Source: Zizania palustris
Taxonomy: Eukaryota > Streptophyta > Magnoliopsida > Poales > Poaceae
Length of the DNA stretch: 64,000 bases
Assembly (NCBI GenBank): GCA_019279435.1
Contig: JAAALK010000086.1
Location: forward strand, 16,661,913-16,725,912
Direction of reading: 5' to 3'
The notes below the pieces were generated by a model, which ran no database searches, had not been told where the DNA came from, and saw nothing but the letters and a program-made list of their open reading frames with translations. This document shows, piece after piece, positions 1 to 11,023 of this stretch; the first letter of the stretch is position 1, and every line of letters starts with the position of its first letter. The position numbers were made by a program, and so were the translations under genes.

Positions 1-181
1 CCGACTAGTTCCAGTCTTGCTATCACGTAGAACAATCTCATCCATCTCTTCCCTTCACTTTGCCTAGCTTGTTAGGGATCGATCACTCGGTCTGATCAGT
101 TGTTGCTTCATCACCCACGTCTCTTTCTACTAAAAGGATGATATTTTACACCCCATGTATGTATGTAGCTGCTCTCCTCTA

Positions 182-545
182 GTATTTAAATGCACCACCA
201 CCACCACTCTCCTCCAATTCCAGATCATTTCCTCACTATACAACTCCCCCCTCTGTTACCCTGAATTTACATCGTATCAGCTGCTCCCAAAGGTAATTAT
301 TAGTATATATCCTAACCATGGTGATCACCTCATCTTCTGATCTCTCAAAGTTTTCTAATGTGTTCCTTTTCTTTCTCTCTTTTAATTTCTGTCCATAAAA
401 ATCTCATGTGTTGATTTGTCATATGTATGCATGTATGTTTTGGTTTGATTTTGCAATTAATATAGCCTTAATTGTGTGAATCTTCAGGCCTAGTTTATAT
501 CTGCATATCTGATTAATTATATGCACAAATGTTTCATGGGAGCAG
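182..545 (+). promoter_or_regulatory. Putative NAC gene core promoter and 5' UTR intron
   Basis: A TATA-like TATTTAAAT at about 184 is followed by a CT/CCA-rich leader. A good splice donor (AAG|GTAATT, GT at 293) and a 3' splice site (GCAG ending at 545) sit in the leader, 39 bases before the first in-frame ATG at 584. I infer a TATA promoter with one intron in the 5' UTR. There is no transcript evidence and the leader could instead be unspliced. Confidence 0.4.
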
Positions 546-583
546 CTGGAAGGTGAGGTCGGTAGCTAGCTAGAAGCTGGGCA

Positions 584-1879
584 ATGGAGCACGACGAGCA
601 CCAGGGGCGCCAGGCGGACGCCATGGAGCTGCACCTGCCCCCCGGCTTCCGGTTCCACCCGACCGACGAGGAGCTCATCAGTCACTATCTGGCAAAGAAG
701 GTCGCCGACGCTCGGTTCGCTGCCCTGGCCGTCGGCGAGGCCGACCTCAACAAGTGCGAGCCGTGGGACCTGCCATGTAAGCGCTCGCTCGATCGATCGA
801 CCTCGCCGCCTCATCGATCTTTACGCAGCTAACATATGTGTACTTGCTGTTGCTGCTGCGGCGCGCGGCGGCGATGGAAATTGGCGTGCAGCTCTGGCGA
901 GGATGGGGGAGAAGGAGTGGTACTTCTTCTGCCTCAAGGACAGGAAGTACCCGACGGGGCTGAGGACGAACAGGGCGACGGAGGCCGGGTACTGGAAGGC
1001 GACGGGCAAGGACAAGGACATCTTCAGGTGCAAGGCTCTCGTCGGCATGAAGAAGACGCTGGTGTTCTACACGGGGCGAGCGCCCAAGGGTGAGAAGTCC
1101 GGCTGGGTGATGCACGAGTACCGCGTCCATGGCAAGCTCCACGCCGCTGCCGACGGCCTCCCCGGCAAGCCCGCGTCCAAGGTATGTACTACGCACCCAT
1201 GCATGCGCCGGTCCGGCCGCGTGTTGGTTATCACTTTCTGCTCGATCGATCACGCTCGCGGCCGGGCTGACACGCCGCGTTTTCCTTTCTCTTTTGGTAG
1301 AACGAGTGGGTGCTGTGCAGGGTGTTCAAGAAGAGCCTCGAAGGAGTAGGCGCAGCAGGAGCAAAGAAAGGCGGCGCCGTGGAGATGGCGAGGGGAGGGT
1401 CGACGTCATCGATGGCGAACGAGATCGCCGTCTCTGCCCTCCCTCCTCTCATGGACATGTCCGGCGCCGGAGCCGGAGCCGTCGACCTGGCGTCAGCACA
1501 CGTGACCTGCTTCTCCAACGGTGCGCTGGAGGGCCAGTTATTTAACCCGACGGCAGTAGTAGTACACGGCGGCGGCGGCGGCGCAGACCCTCACGGCCTA
1601 GCGGCCACCTCGTCGTTCATGTCGGGCTTCACGCAGTACGGGCAGCTGCCCCAGGGCGTGAGCCTGGTGCAACTCCTGGAGAGCTGCAACGGGTACGGCG
1701 GCCTCGTCGGCATGGCTGACGCCACCAGGCAGCAGCCGGCGGAGTGCAGGGGCGAGCGGGAGAGGCTGCAGAGCGCGTCGCAGGACACCGGCCTCACCTC
1801 CGACGTGAACCCCGAGATCTCTTCTTCCTCTGGACGAAAATTCGACCACGAGGCCGCGCTCTGGAGCTACAGCTACTAA
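584..1879 (+). CDS. NAC-domain transcription factor, miR164-target type (NAC92/NAC100/CUC-like clade)
   Basis: Plant-specific DNA-binding transcription factor, acting in the nucleus. Three exons: 584-776, 892-1181 and 1301-1879, all with GT-AG junctions; the joined frame is open for 353 residues, a normal length for this clade. The NAM/NAC domain runs from about residue 18 ([13 protein letters not shown]) through [12 protein letters not shown] and the end of subdomain [12 protein letters not shown], at residues 162-172. The two intron positions are those usual for NAC genes. The C-terminal half is low-complexity activation-type sequence and ends in WSYSY. A second Met lies at residue 14; the upstream Met was chosen because it is the first ATG and nothing contradicts it. 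Exon 3 contains a near-complementary miR164 site, which within the family marks the CUC/NAC92/NAC100 subgroup that controls organ boundaries, lateral organs and senescence. The exact orthologue is not resolved. Confidence 0.93.
1497..1517 (+). promoter_or_regulatory. miR164 target site in the NAC mRNA
   Basis: These 21 bases, ending in GACCTGCTTCTCCA and encoding the hallmark CFSN, match the reverse complement of the canonical plant miR164 at 18 of 21 positions by my reading. The three differences are at site positions 1, 2 and 9; two are at the 3' end of the miRNA, and positions 10-11 (the cleavage site) pair. Post-transcriptional control by miR164 is expected. Confidence 0.85.
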
Positions 1880-2300
1880 GGTCTGAGCACCGCGTCAATC
1901 AATGGCGCGGCGGGTGATTAATTAGCGACGAAGCGATTATTGTAAATAAAACCGTACGTGAGATCGATCGATCGAGGCATCTACTTCATATTGCTTGTAC
2001 TATGTTAGAATAATATTTGGTGATTTGGGATGTAATTAGCGCGCATTGTTTGCATTCTCATTCGAATTAATGATGCAATATTATTTCCAGTTTATGCTTG
2101 TGCTTCAAATTTAGTTAATGTTTCAAATTCTGCTTCTGTTATAGTTTATGCAACCCACAATTAAGTTAGTTTCAAGTATATAATAAGTTTACAAGTGTTT
2201 CACGAGTTTTACTTTGTGAACATGTTTTCATTGAACCTACCGTTTTTAGACCTGTTGTTTGGACGGTCAGTGAAGCAATGACCAGTCAGTTGGCTCTTTT
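1880..2300 (+). terminator. NAC 3' UTR and polyadenylation region
   Basis: AT-rich sequence after the stop, with an AATAAA-type signal at about 1945 (GTAAATAAAACC) and further AATAAT runs near 2010. It holds no ORF. The 3' end of the mRNA probably lies within the first 200 bases. Confidence 0.5.
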
Positions 2301-2858
2301 TTAGGGTGAGTTTGATTCTACTTTTAAAAATGCTTCTGTTGTGAAAAAAACAGAAACTGAACTAAACGAGTTTATCAAAACTGATTCTGCTGTGAAAAAA
2401 CAGTTTTTTTCTAGTACAAATTTGAGAGCAGCCTAGACCCTACTTTTCTGCTTTTGTCTTTCTGCTTTTCTGATTTTTAATACATATTAAATAGTATGAA
2501 TTGAAGGTGTTTTAATTGATCTAACAATATTATGGTTTGTATTGTATTGCACAATTTCATGAGATAATACGTGGTCGTAGGTTACTTTATAAGATGAACT
2601 ATAAATTTTTTTATTTATCTAATATATTTTTTAGTTATTTAGTTGCATCAATGTTGAGTGTTTCCTATTTATATATATGTATAGAATATTATAATGATGA
2701 AAATTATGCAAGTTATAAAAAACAGTCAGCTCACGGCAGCTTCAACCAAACGACTTTTAGTTTTTTCACAGCAGACAACTCACAACAGCTTTTCACAGCA
2801 GACAGCTCACAACAGTTTTTTCACGGCTCACAGCAGAACCAATGCAAACGCAGCCTAA
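2301..2858. mobile_element. MITE-like element, copy 1 of a family also found at 54036
   Basis: About 560 bp bounded by inverted ends TTAGGGTGAGTTTG and, reversed, TTAGGCTGCGTTTG. It is rich in CAGCAGACAACTCACAACAG-type repeats at its right end. Its interior is closely similar along its whole length to 54036-54558. It is non-coding: the short ORF inside both copies is an effect of shared DNA. The superfamily is unclear because no convincing target duplication is visible. Confidence 0.7.
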
Positions 2859-5084
2859 TAAAAAGCTGCCAGTACTAGCTTAGCTAGCCAGCTAACCGTG
2901 ATCTCATTGTAAACCTAAAAGTTTGACCTGCTGGTAACGTATATATGTAGTTAGCTAAGCTAGCTAGTAGTACAATTAGCTAGCTAATCTAGCATTTAAT
3001 ACTTGATTCGGTCTGGTCCATGACTAGCATATCTCAACCGTCGCACACAAGTCTCTAATCCCAATTAGTGAGCTCCATTGTCCTCGGGTGATGTGATCAC
3101 ATCACGTCACACCTCTACACAGTGCACATGACACAACAGTGTAACATGGCTAGCTAATTAATTAATCAATCCACCATGCAGTAATTCCCTTAGTTAATCG
3201 AGAATCAGAATGAATCTGACACTAAAACCATTCAGATTTGTTATAGTATATTGTGATAAATTTGATTTTAGATCCTAATATTACAGGTTAAAAGGAGCGA
3301 AGTTTTAAGCTTACTCTGTGTGGTACATAAATCAGAGAGAAGAGCCTATATTAAGAAATAAGCTAAAAGATTATAATATTCTTTAGATTGGGTTCGTGTG
3401 GGTTTAGACTATCTTCAACAATAGGACCAAAACAGGATACATATATGTGGTATGGGTTGCAGTGAAGGAAATGAGTCTCGTACCTAAAAATGTCTGTCTT
3501 CAGAGAAAACAGAATGTGAATGCATGGTGAGATTCGCTGCGCATGAAGAGGAGCAAGGAGACCTTATTTTGGGTTTCGTTCGGTCTCTCACCCAAAATGG
3601 ATATTGTGTTTGCCTACTATGTTGGATCCATGATTTTCAAGTAAACTTATTTTTAGGTTTGGGCGTTGTAATGGGTACGTTGTCGGAGGTAGTCTCAGGA
3701 ATAGTTAGATAGAGTAATTAAGTTTTCTGAAACAGAGAAGCCGGATATTAGCTTAATTAGGTTTTGGTTCCCCCTTGTCTGTACTTAGGCAACTAGGCAT
3801 GGCTCTCTAATGATATGTGCAGACGCTGTCGTATGACGCGTGGGCCCCACCTTGATTGATGGTGGCTTCCCCCCACACAAAGCCCACGTTGTTTTCAATA
3901 AAAAAAATCCAGGTGGCTCTAATTAATCCACGAGAATTACATCCCAGGTCTCTTTTAATATTTGATTCTAGATTTTTTTTAAGAATAAAACATACGATAC
4001 GAGAGTGTACCCCTTATTTAACGAGAGATGCGTTAGCTTAGCTACCGAATGCTGCCAGGACAACTGTGTGCTGCTTCAGATCTCTTCTGCTCTCGCTCTG
4101 CTCCTATTTTTTTTAAAAAAAAATGATGTAGCCGTGTAGCGCGTGTGTCCTTTTGTTTATAGATGTGTCTTGTATCTTTTGATTTTGACATCATCTCTCC
4201 GTAATTCTATTCCATCTGCCGTATAGCTTTCAATTGGTTTACATTCTTATATAGTCGGTGAGGGAGTAAGTATCTAGTTATTGATAAGAGTAGTTACAAC
4301 TGTCAGAAACTCTAACGATTGCTTAACGATTGCCTTTCTGAGGCTAACTGGCCGTTGCATGCAAGCTCAATCTTCTTTCTCACACCGCACAAAACAATCG
4401 GTTTGGTCGTGTAGCTTTTGTGTTGAAAAGCAGTCAAAAGAATTTGATAAGGGCGTAGCATCTAGTCGGTAATTGAAATGCTGACCGAAGCTGACGTGGC
4501 ATCCAGTCGGCACTTCAAGTACCGACCGCATGCTACTTTTCCAAATTTTTTAAATGGCCATATAGATTTGATTTTTTTTTAAAAGTATTATTTAAAAAAA
4601 TCTCTATGCTTCCTCCTCCGTTAAGAACATAAGATATGGATGCATCTTAAAAGGTTAGTCTTTTTTTTTTGCTATAGACTGAGCTACAAATATTTACTTT
4701 TGTATTATGGGCCGGTATGATCATGTGTTACGAAAGAAAATAATGGTAAAAGTTCTAAGTCAAAGAATACAGTGTAAAAACTTCAACACCATATATTTTT
4801 TAAACAAAACAGTAATATACGTAGGAAAAAAAACTGCTGTATCATCACGGAAACACAGTGAGAAAAGAAAGAGGATCGAGGGGACGGAGACCGGGGGCCG
4901 GCCGGGCCAGGCAACCCGGCAAAATCTTGCCTTCCTCCTACGAAAAGAACAAAAAAAAAAACCTCAAGTTGACGTTAGCTGCACACATGTTATTCCAGCT
5001 CTGATGTGTCGGGGGAACTGTCAAGCCATGCCCTCATCAGCTCGGATCAATCTCGCCACGAGAAAATATTCCCAACCATCCCTG

Positions 5085-5090
<6 letters not shown>
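2859..5090. other. AT-rich intergenic DNA
   Basis: No gene recognised. It contains TAGC-rich microsatellite-like stretches (2870-3000), scattered degenerate repeats, and part of the fold-back family listed separately at 4445-4608. The small ORFs here lack codon bias and any recognisable domain. Confidence 0.6.
4445..4608. repeat. Truncated copy A of the palindrome-module fold-back family
   Basis: Contains GCTGACGTGGCATCCAGTCG, the palindromic module CGGCACTTCAAGTACCG, GCATGCTACTTTT and the T/A-rich right terminal block seen in copies at 26.1, 27.7 and 51.2 kb. The left terminal block is missing, so this copy is truncated. Confidence 0.7.
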
Positions 5091-5094
<4 letters not shown>

Positions 5095-5117
<23 letters not shown>

Positions 5118-5259
5118 GGGAACGTTATTCTACACTATGGGTGTAAATGCTATTCTATACCGATCATCCCGTGCTCCCACACCCCACCCAATCCCAACCC
5201 CCTCCATTCCACGTCGGTGTAGAATAGCATTCTACACCCGTGATGTAGAATAACATTTG

Positions 5260-5284
<25 letters not shown>
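5095..5284. mobile_element. Micron-like MITE inserted in a TA microsatellite
   Basis: A roughly 136-bp element (5121-5256) has inverted ends AACGTTATTCTACA and AATGTTATTCTACA, with a longer imperfect inverted repeat around CTATTCTACACC. Both sides are flanked directly by (TA)n runs. This is the arrangement described for Micron elements, which insert into TA microsatellites in rice. Confidence 0.75.
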
Positions 5285-5290
<6 letters not shown>

Positions 5291-5369
5291 CTCAGCTAGC
5301 TAGCGCTTGATTTGTCGTAGCCTTCTGCTGCTCGCAAGTGACCCCTAGCTTGTTGCATTGCGCGCGAGT

Positions 5370-6310
5370 ATATTTAAGGGGTTAGATGCAAAAAACAAAA
5401 GCTAAAATGAGTTAAAATTTTTTAGTCTCATTAGCCCTCAAGCTAAGGAGCTAAGAAGGGACTAAAATACTTATTTTCACACCTCTATCCTCATAATGCA
5501 TACACGCATGAAAAGTAAGGAACAATAAATAGGAACATTTGAGTCATTCTGTATGGCAATAAAGCCTTTAGCTCATACTTGGTTCCACCTTGCTAAACTT
5601 TAGGGACTAAAGTTTAGTCTTTTTTAATCCCTAAATTGCCAAATATGGTGACTAAAAGGGACTAAACTTCAGTCCCTAAAGTTTAACCATTTAGTCCTCG
5701 TGAGGTTGCTAAAAGCGACTAAAAGAGACTATTGACATGGTTTGCTCCTCATTAATGCTCTTTGGGATGGGAAGAAGACTATCTGCGGACATTTATTAAG
5801 TGTAGTTTGGTCATTTTTTATCTGCTTTAATAATCTTTAGTCCACATGTAGGGACTAAAATTTAGTCAGGTGAATAAAGAAACACTAAAGTTTAGTTTAG
5901 TTCCTAAAGGAACCAAACATGGCCTAAAATAGGGGCTAAAAATTTAGTCACCTTGTTGGATCCAATGACTAAAAAAGGGCTAAAGCATTTATGATGTGTG
6001 GAAAATGGGCATTTTAGCCTCTCTTAGTTTCTCCTTGGGAGCTAATGGACTAAAAAATTTTAGCATCTTTTTAGTCTTGTTGTTTAGATTTTTAGTCTCT
6101 AAAGTGACTAAATTTTAGCCCATTTTGCTTTAGCCTCTTGGATCCAAACACTCCCTTAGTCACCGGATCCAAACAGGAAGTGACTAAAATTTAATCACTA
6201 ATTTTAGTCACTTTACATTAGTTACTTGTATCCAAAGTGATCAAAATTTAGTCACTAATTGTAGTGACTTTGCATTAGTTCCTCGGATCCAACATACCCT
6301 ATATTTAGCC
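5370..6310. repeat. Cluster of nested MITE fragments with GGGACTAAA/TTTAGTCCC motifs
   Basis: Dense, partly inverted copies of GGGACTAAA, TTTAGTCAC and GGATCCAA fill this stretch. These are typical terminal motifs of several grass MITE families. Individual elements overlap and I could not separate clean boundaries or target duplications. No gene is present. Confidence 0.55.
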
Positions 6311-8361
6311 GAAACCAATGTTACGAACCGGCCGATGTTAATGGCAGCTCATCGCTGCACGCAGCAGGAGGCAGGCAGCTTGTCGCTGTGAGTGGCGTGA
6401 GCTGCTAGATCCGGCCGGCATTCGACGTATGTAGTACGGTTTTTCCGATCATCTTGTCACGATTTATTGGAATCGATCGACCTAATAACCATTAAACCGT
6501 ACCACCAACGACAGTAAACACGTAGTAATAACGTACTAATTAAGATGGTTGTATGACGGCCCCCGCGGTGGGCGGAACCCTGGGGGCGAAGCCGAGATGT
6601 GTCGCTCACGGGGCGCGACGGACAAAGGATCGATCCCACTGCGCGCGCAAATGTGGCAAAAAAAAAAGCTCAGCTCGTCGTTCGGCTGGGCCGGGGGCGA
6701 CGTTACGTTACGTTACGTACGCGCTCGTCGTCGCGCGCGCGAGCAGCCGCGCAGATCGGCGGATGTACCGATCGACGCGTCGCTTTCCGGTTTCCACCCC
6801 TCGCCCGCGCGCCCCGCGCGGGCGGATTACGGGGAAGCTGACACGGCGGTAAAAATCATGCGAGACAAAAAAAAAACTTGCTTTGATCATTGTTTTTCTA
6901 AGGCGCATGTGTGCTGATTATATGTGTGTTTGATTAAGCTCTAGATTTTCAAAAAAATTGTTGTGAGCTGTAGATTTTCAAAAAATTGTTGTGAACTGTG
7001 AGGCGTACAATTTATGTTTGGGTAGCTCGTAATGTTTGATTACATTATTAATATGTAATTTTGCAAGTAAATTATTATAATCGTGAAATTTTATAATGTT
7101 TCTACTGAAATTATACATTTTTGAATTACACCAAAATGATATATTTTACTGAAATTTCGTATTTTCAAATTTTACATGAAATTGTACGTTACAATAGTAC
7201 GGTGAGTAATTTTCGTTTAAAATTAAAGTTGAGATCATCGGCTTTCAATTTGTACTTAAAAAACTATAGCTTATAAAAAAATTGGTTGGCCACGGAACAT
7301 GTTTGATTTAGCTTCTAGCTTTCTAGCTTTCTGAACAGAAACTAATTGAGAAAGGTGAACAAAGATGGGCTAAAAGTTTTCAACTTTTGATTGGCTGTAC
7401 CCGGTAGCATGAGAACGTTTTTGTAACGTGACTTAGGTTTTTGCTTGACGTTTATATTGAGGGCCCGTGTGAAAATAAGGGAATCTCAAATGAACGTATA
7501 TGTCAAAACTAGTCCATATAGATGGGACCCACAATAGTAGTTTATAGTTATTTCATATCCTATAATGTTTATAGTAATATGAAAAAATAAAAGTAAGAGA
7601 GAAGATAGAGAGAGAAAGAAAGAAGATAAATGATAAATGTTATTTTATTCTTTATGGGCAGCGCATAACCATATGGACTTTTTTTGTAATTAATATTACA
7701 AAGACTATTTTCACAATGTATATGGACAATATAGTATATTTAATCCATAAGCACTGGTTATATGATACGTTGTGAATGCCCTAACAAGCGAGCAAGACCA
7801 AAATCCAGTAACATGTTTATGGACAGATCGGCCTTGCAGAACGTTGAGGCCTACAAGCCATCCATACGCGGCGGCAACGTCTCAAGAAAAGAAAAGCGAC
7901 ATACGGCCCAAAAAAGATGAGCTGATGTTTGTAGAAAAAAAGAGACCAGCGTTCTTCAACTCGTTCAACAACTAGTATGGTTTTGCGAATTAAGAAATTG
8001 TATTCACTTACTTATTTACTCGTGCTCTTGACGCGTCGCTTCCGGCCAAGCCTTCTTTCACCGAGTTTGTTTGCGGGGACTCGCCGGGTCCCCATAAAAC
8101 CCGATGGGTTTGATTTCGGATTGATATTTCAACTAACGGTGCGCTTCGGGTCAGGTCCAAACAGATTCGGGTCTGGATCATCGATCCTAACTCACTCCGA
8201 CCCGTTGTATCCCCTATCCGCTACACCTGGCGGTGCCATTAATACCAACGGAACCGGCAGCGCGCACCACTCGGCCGGCCGGCCGGTTAGCCCGAGCCGT
8301 ATTTGTCGTTTGATCGCTCGGAGAAGCAAAAGCATCCGATGCCGCCGCGGCCTACCAAGTA
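6311..8361. other. Intergenic DNA with a GC-rich island and MITE-like AT-rich DNA
   Basis: 6540-6850 is a CpG-rich island without a convincing coding frame. 6900-7330 is AT-rich with repeated CTAGATTTTCAAAAAATTGT. 7470-7780 may be a decayed small element. No gene recognised. Confidence 0.5.
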
Positions 8362-8502
8362 CTCCCTCCGTTCCGTCCTATATATAGGTGGCGTTTAGTC
8401 GATGATAGAATGGTTGTGTTTTGGTTTCGAGCAGGACGACTGAAATATTTCTCTAATATTTGGTATATTTGGTACGAACTCGTCTTAAAAATGGAGGGAC
8501 GA
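8362..8502. mobile_element. Stowaway-like MITE remnant
   Basis: Starts TA-CTCCCTCCGTTCCG and ends in ATGGAGGGAC, the inverted CTCCCTCC(G/A)T terminal motif of grass Stowaway elements. It is about 140 bp long. The ends are imperfect, so this is probably an old copy. Confidence 0.5.
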
Positions 8503-9769
8503 ATTCGTATATCAAAATAGAGAGATGAATTCGTCACACCTCATGCTCGGAGGCTCTGAGATCAGCCTAGAAGTTACATGGCGGACTGGAGGTTCTGATA
8601 TGAAGGTTTTAGGGATGGGCCGGAGATTTTGAAATAGGCCGAAAGTGTTTCGGTGCGGGGCGGAGGTTCCGAGGCAGAGTCTCGTTTCTCTCAACCCACC
8701 AACCAAACATAAAACTAGAACATCCTTGTTCCTCGTAACCAAACACGAGATGAGACGATCTCATCCAAAAAACTGAGACAAAACTGTCTCATCTCACTTT
8801 GTCTCTGAACCAAACGACACTGATATCAAGCTACTTGCAATATGAATTGCATGAGCTCGTAATATGAGATGTGTGGTTTCTTGTATGTATCAACCTCTCA
8901 AAAAAAACTTTTTAAAAACCGGTCACCATTTATTACACACCATAATATATTATGGAAACGCGTTATATCATGGGAATAAGTGAGTACGAACCAATGCAGC
9001 CCGAAGCGCGGCCGAGGTAGCACAGAGCAACTTCCGTCCGTTCAAAAAAACGTAAAAGAAGAGGAGATGGTTACATGGAAACAAAAAATAAATAAATTAA
9101 TCGTATTTTTTATTTGGAAACGTGGAGAAAAAACGATGATCGAATGATTCCAAGTGGAAACAGACAAAAACTAATATTATGTATAATAAATATATTGTTT
9201 GGTTTTTACCGTTTGCTTGATACATTATGTACAACCATGTGAATTGAATCACTATTGATTTATTGATAAAAACTGAAAAATGTGTGTTTATTAAAATAAA
9301 TTATTGTTGTAAGAGTTTACGTTAACATGTTTAATTAGCCTCGAAGGATTAACTTAGAAATAGGGTGATGTTTGTACTGGTTCATGTCTCATGAAGGGAT
9401 AATAATATTATGTCCAGTTCAAAGTGTATTCAAAGACCGAGTTTATGTCCTTATTACATTGAAAAGAATGTGTATTTATAGGTAAAAATCCAACATAAAA
9501 GTATTATTTTATCTTCTAATTACAATCATCATTGTGTACATTATACAAAAGCATTTACAAGAGTAAAATAGTAACCCTAGTGTGAATACACATGAAAAGC
9601 AAACATATTATATATTGTGACGGTGCTTCGGAGTGGGGTGTATCGAAAGGGGAGGCGATTCTCTAGGATCCTTTGGTTGCCATATGGACTTCGCAACAAC
9701 CTCGTGGACCATTTCTAACCTTTCATACTCCAAATATTGTATTGTCCCACTTCGAAGTATCCTTTGGTA
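8503..9769. other. Intergenic DNA
   Basis: AT-rich with short repeats such as GAGATGAGACGATCTCATC near 8750 that look like the edge of a decayed MITE. I see no gene, RNA gene or clear element in the remainder. Confidence 0.5.
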
Positions 9770-9778
9770 TATAATTTT

Positions 9779-9924
9779 GGGTTAATTTTTTCTGTACCAT
9801 TATAATTTTTACAGTTTGTCAATATGTCATCGATGTATCAATAACAGATAGAGACCGCCACAATCACTGACAGTGGTATATAAACAATTTTTTAAAATTA
9901 TAATGGTTTGCGAGTAATTTTTAC
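9779..9924. mobile_element. Mutator-type MITE, copy 1 (146 bp)
   Basis: Begins GGGTTAATTTTTTCTG and is flanked on both sides by the 9-bp direct repeat TATAATTTT (9770-9778 and 9925-9933). It has inverted ends and a centre with CACTGACAGTGG. A 9-bp target duplication is the signature of Mutator-superfamily insertions. It is non-coding and shares length and structure with the copy at 10072. Confidence 0.8.
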
Positions 9925-10071
9925 TATAATTTTAACTATAAGCAAGATGGAATTATTTTCCCCAAACACAAATGCTTTCTAAAACCTACTTTTATTTTAT
10001 GATATATGATCATCACTTATCAACATGTATCAATCTACGGGTACCTTGCAAATTGGACCATTTATTAGTTT

Positions 10072-10217
10072 GGGTTAATTTTTTCTGTGCCACTACAATT
10101 TTCACGGTTTGCCAATATGCCATTGATGTGTCACTGACAGATGGGGGCCACCACAGTCACTGACAGTGGCATGTAGGCAATTTGTGAAAATTATAATGGC
10201 ACGTGAGTAATTTTCCC
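10072..10217. mobile_element. Mutator-type MITE, copy 2 (146 bp)
   Basis: Same family as the element at 9779: GGGTTAATTTTTTCTGTGCC at the left, AATTTTCCC at the right, with inverted ends around GCCATTATAATTTTCAC. It is flanked by the 9-bp direct repeat TATTAGTTT (10063-10071 and 10218-10226). Confidence 0.85.
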
Positions 10218-10239
10218 TATTAGTTTGTTATGTATTTTC

Positions 10240-10550
10240 CAGGGCCGGGCCTGATATTTTTGTGGCCTGATGTGGAACAAAAAATGGAGGCCCCCATTAC
10301 AAAATAATATTGAAAAATTTAGTGTCATTAACAAATCTCACACTAATAAGTTTAAATACAAAGGAGAAATATCTCTAGATTATTTAAAACAATTTCTTCT
10401 AATATGCCTGTTGTTCGTGACTTATGACTAATTTACAACTGGGCTTTATTAATATTTGTGAGACTTATTAGCATACTAAATTTTGGAGGCCCCCTACTTT
10501 TGGAGGCCCGGTGCGGTCGCACCACCGGCACTGCCCCAGGGCCGGCCCTG
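10240..10550. mobile_element. hAT-type MITE (311 bp)
   Basis: Inverted ends CAGGGCCGGGCCTG and CAGGGCCGGCCCTG, with internal GGAGGCCCC blocks in opposite orientation. It is flanked by an 8-bp target duplication, GTATTTTC / GTCTTTTC, with one mismatch. CAGGG ends and 8-bp duplications are typical of the hAT superfamily. It is non-autonomous with no ORF. Confidence 0.85.
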
Positions 10551-10603
10551 GTCTTTTCTATATGGATTAAATGGTTTTTTATTCTTATAAATATTCAGTT
10601 TTA

Positions 10604-11023
10604 CTAGTCAGAGGCCTGTGCTTTGCAACAGAATCTTATTTTATAATAGGGTTTTTGCGTAAAATTCATGTTTCTACATGATTTTTCAGAAATCTAAGAA
10701 TTTTTACTTGCGCGCAAAATACATAAATTAAAAAACTGAAATACAAATACAGTTTTCTTTTTTTTCTTATTTTTTATTCTTTTTCCTATTTTTCTTCTTT
10801 TTTTCTTTTTCCTCTTTTCTTTTTTCTTTCTCACGCAGCCAAGCCATGCGCGTTGCATGCAGGACGGTTGCACGCACGTTGCTCCAGGGCCGAGCGGTGG
10901 TTGCAGCGGTTCGAGGACCGGGTTTTATAGGGTATAGGTTTTGATTGGTTTTTTATGGGAAGTGAGAAGGTGGGGCTCACTTGCGGACGGAACACGGAAG
11001 TAGTCGCTTTATAATAGTAGAGA
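10604..11023 (-). mobile_element. Small non-autonomous Helitron
   Basis: Read on the minus strand it starts TCTCTACTATTATAAAGCG (preceded by A) and ends CCTCTGACTAG (followed by T). This is the 5'-TC ... CTAG-3' structure inserted between A and T expected of Helitrons. It is about 420 bp with no ORF. Related sequence flanks the CACTA element (15.99 and 24.64 kb), and another copy lies at 62.3 kb. Confidence 0.75.

Noticed and set aside
2537..2878. ORF shared by the MITE copies at 2537 and 54243
   Set aside because: The similarity follows from DNA homology of the two elements; differences are not concentrated at third positions and no domain is seen.
6600..6670. tRNA-like B box (GGATCGATCCC) followed by an A-run, suggesting a SINE
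   Set aside because: GGATCGATCC is a common palindrome; no A box at the right distance, no cloverleaf, no flanking duplication.
7470..7780. Possible MITE with GGGC ends
   Set aside because: The supposed ends GGGCCCGTGTGAA and GGGCATTCACAAC match poorly and no target duplication is visible.
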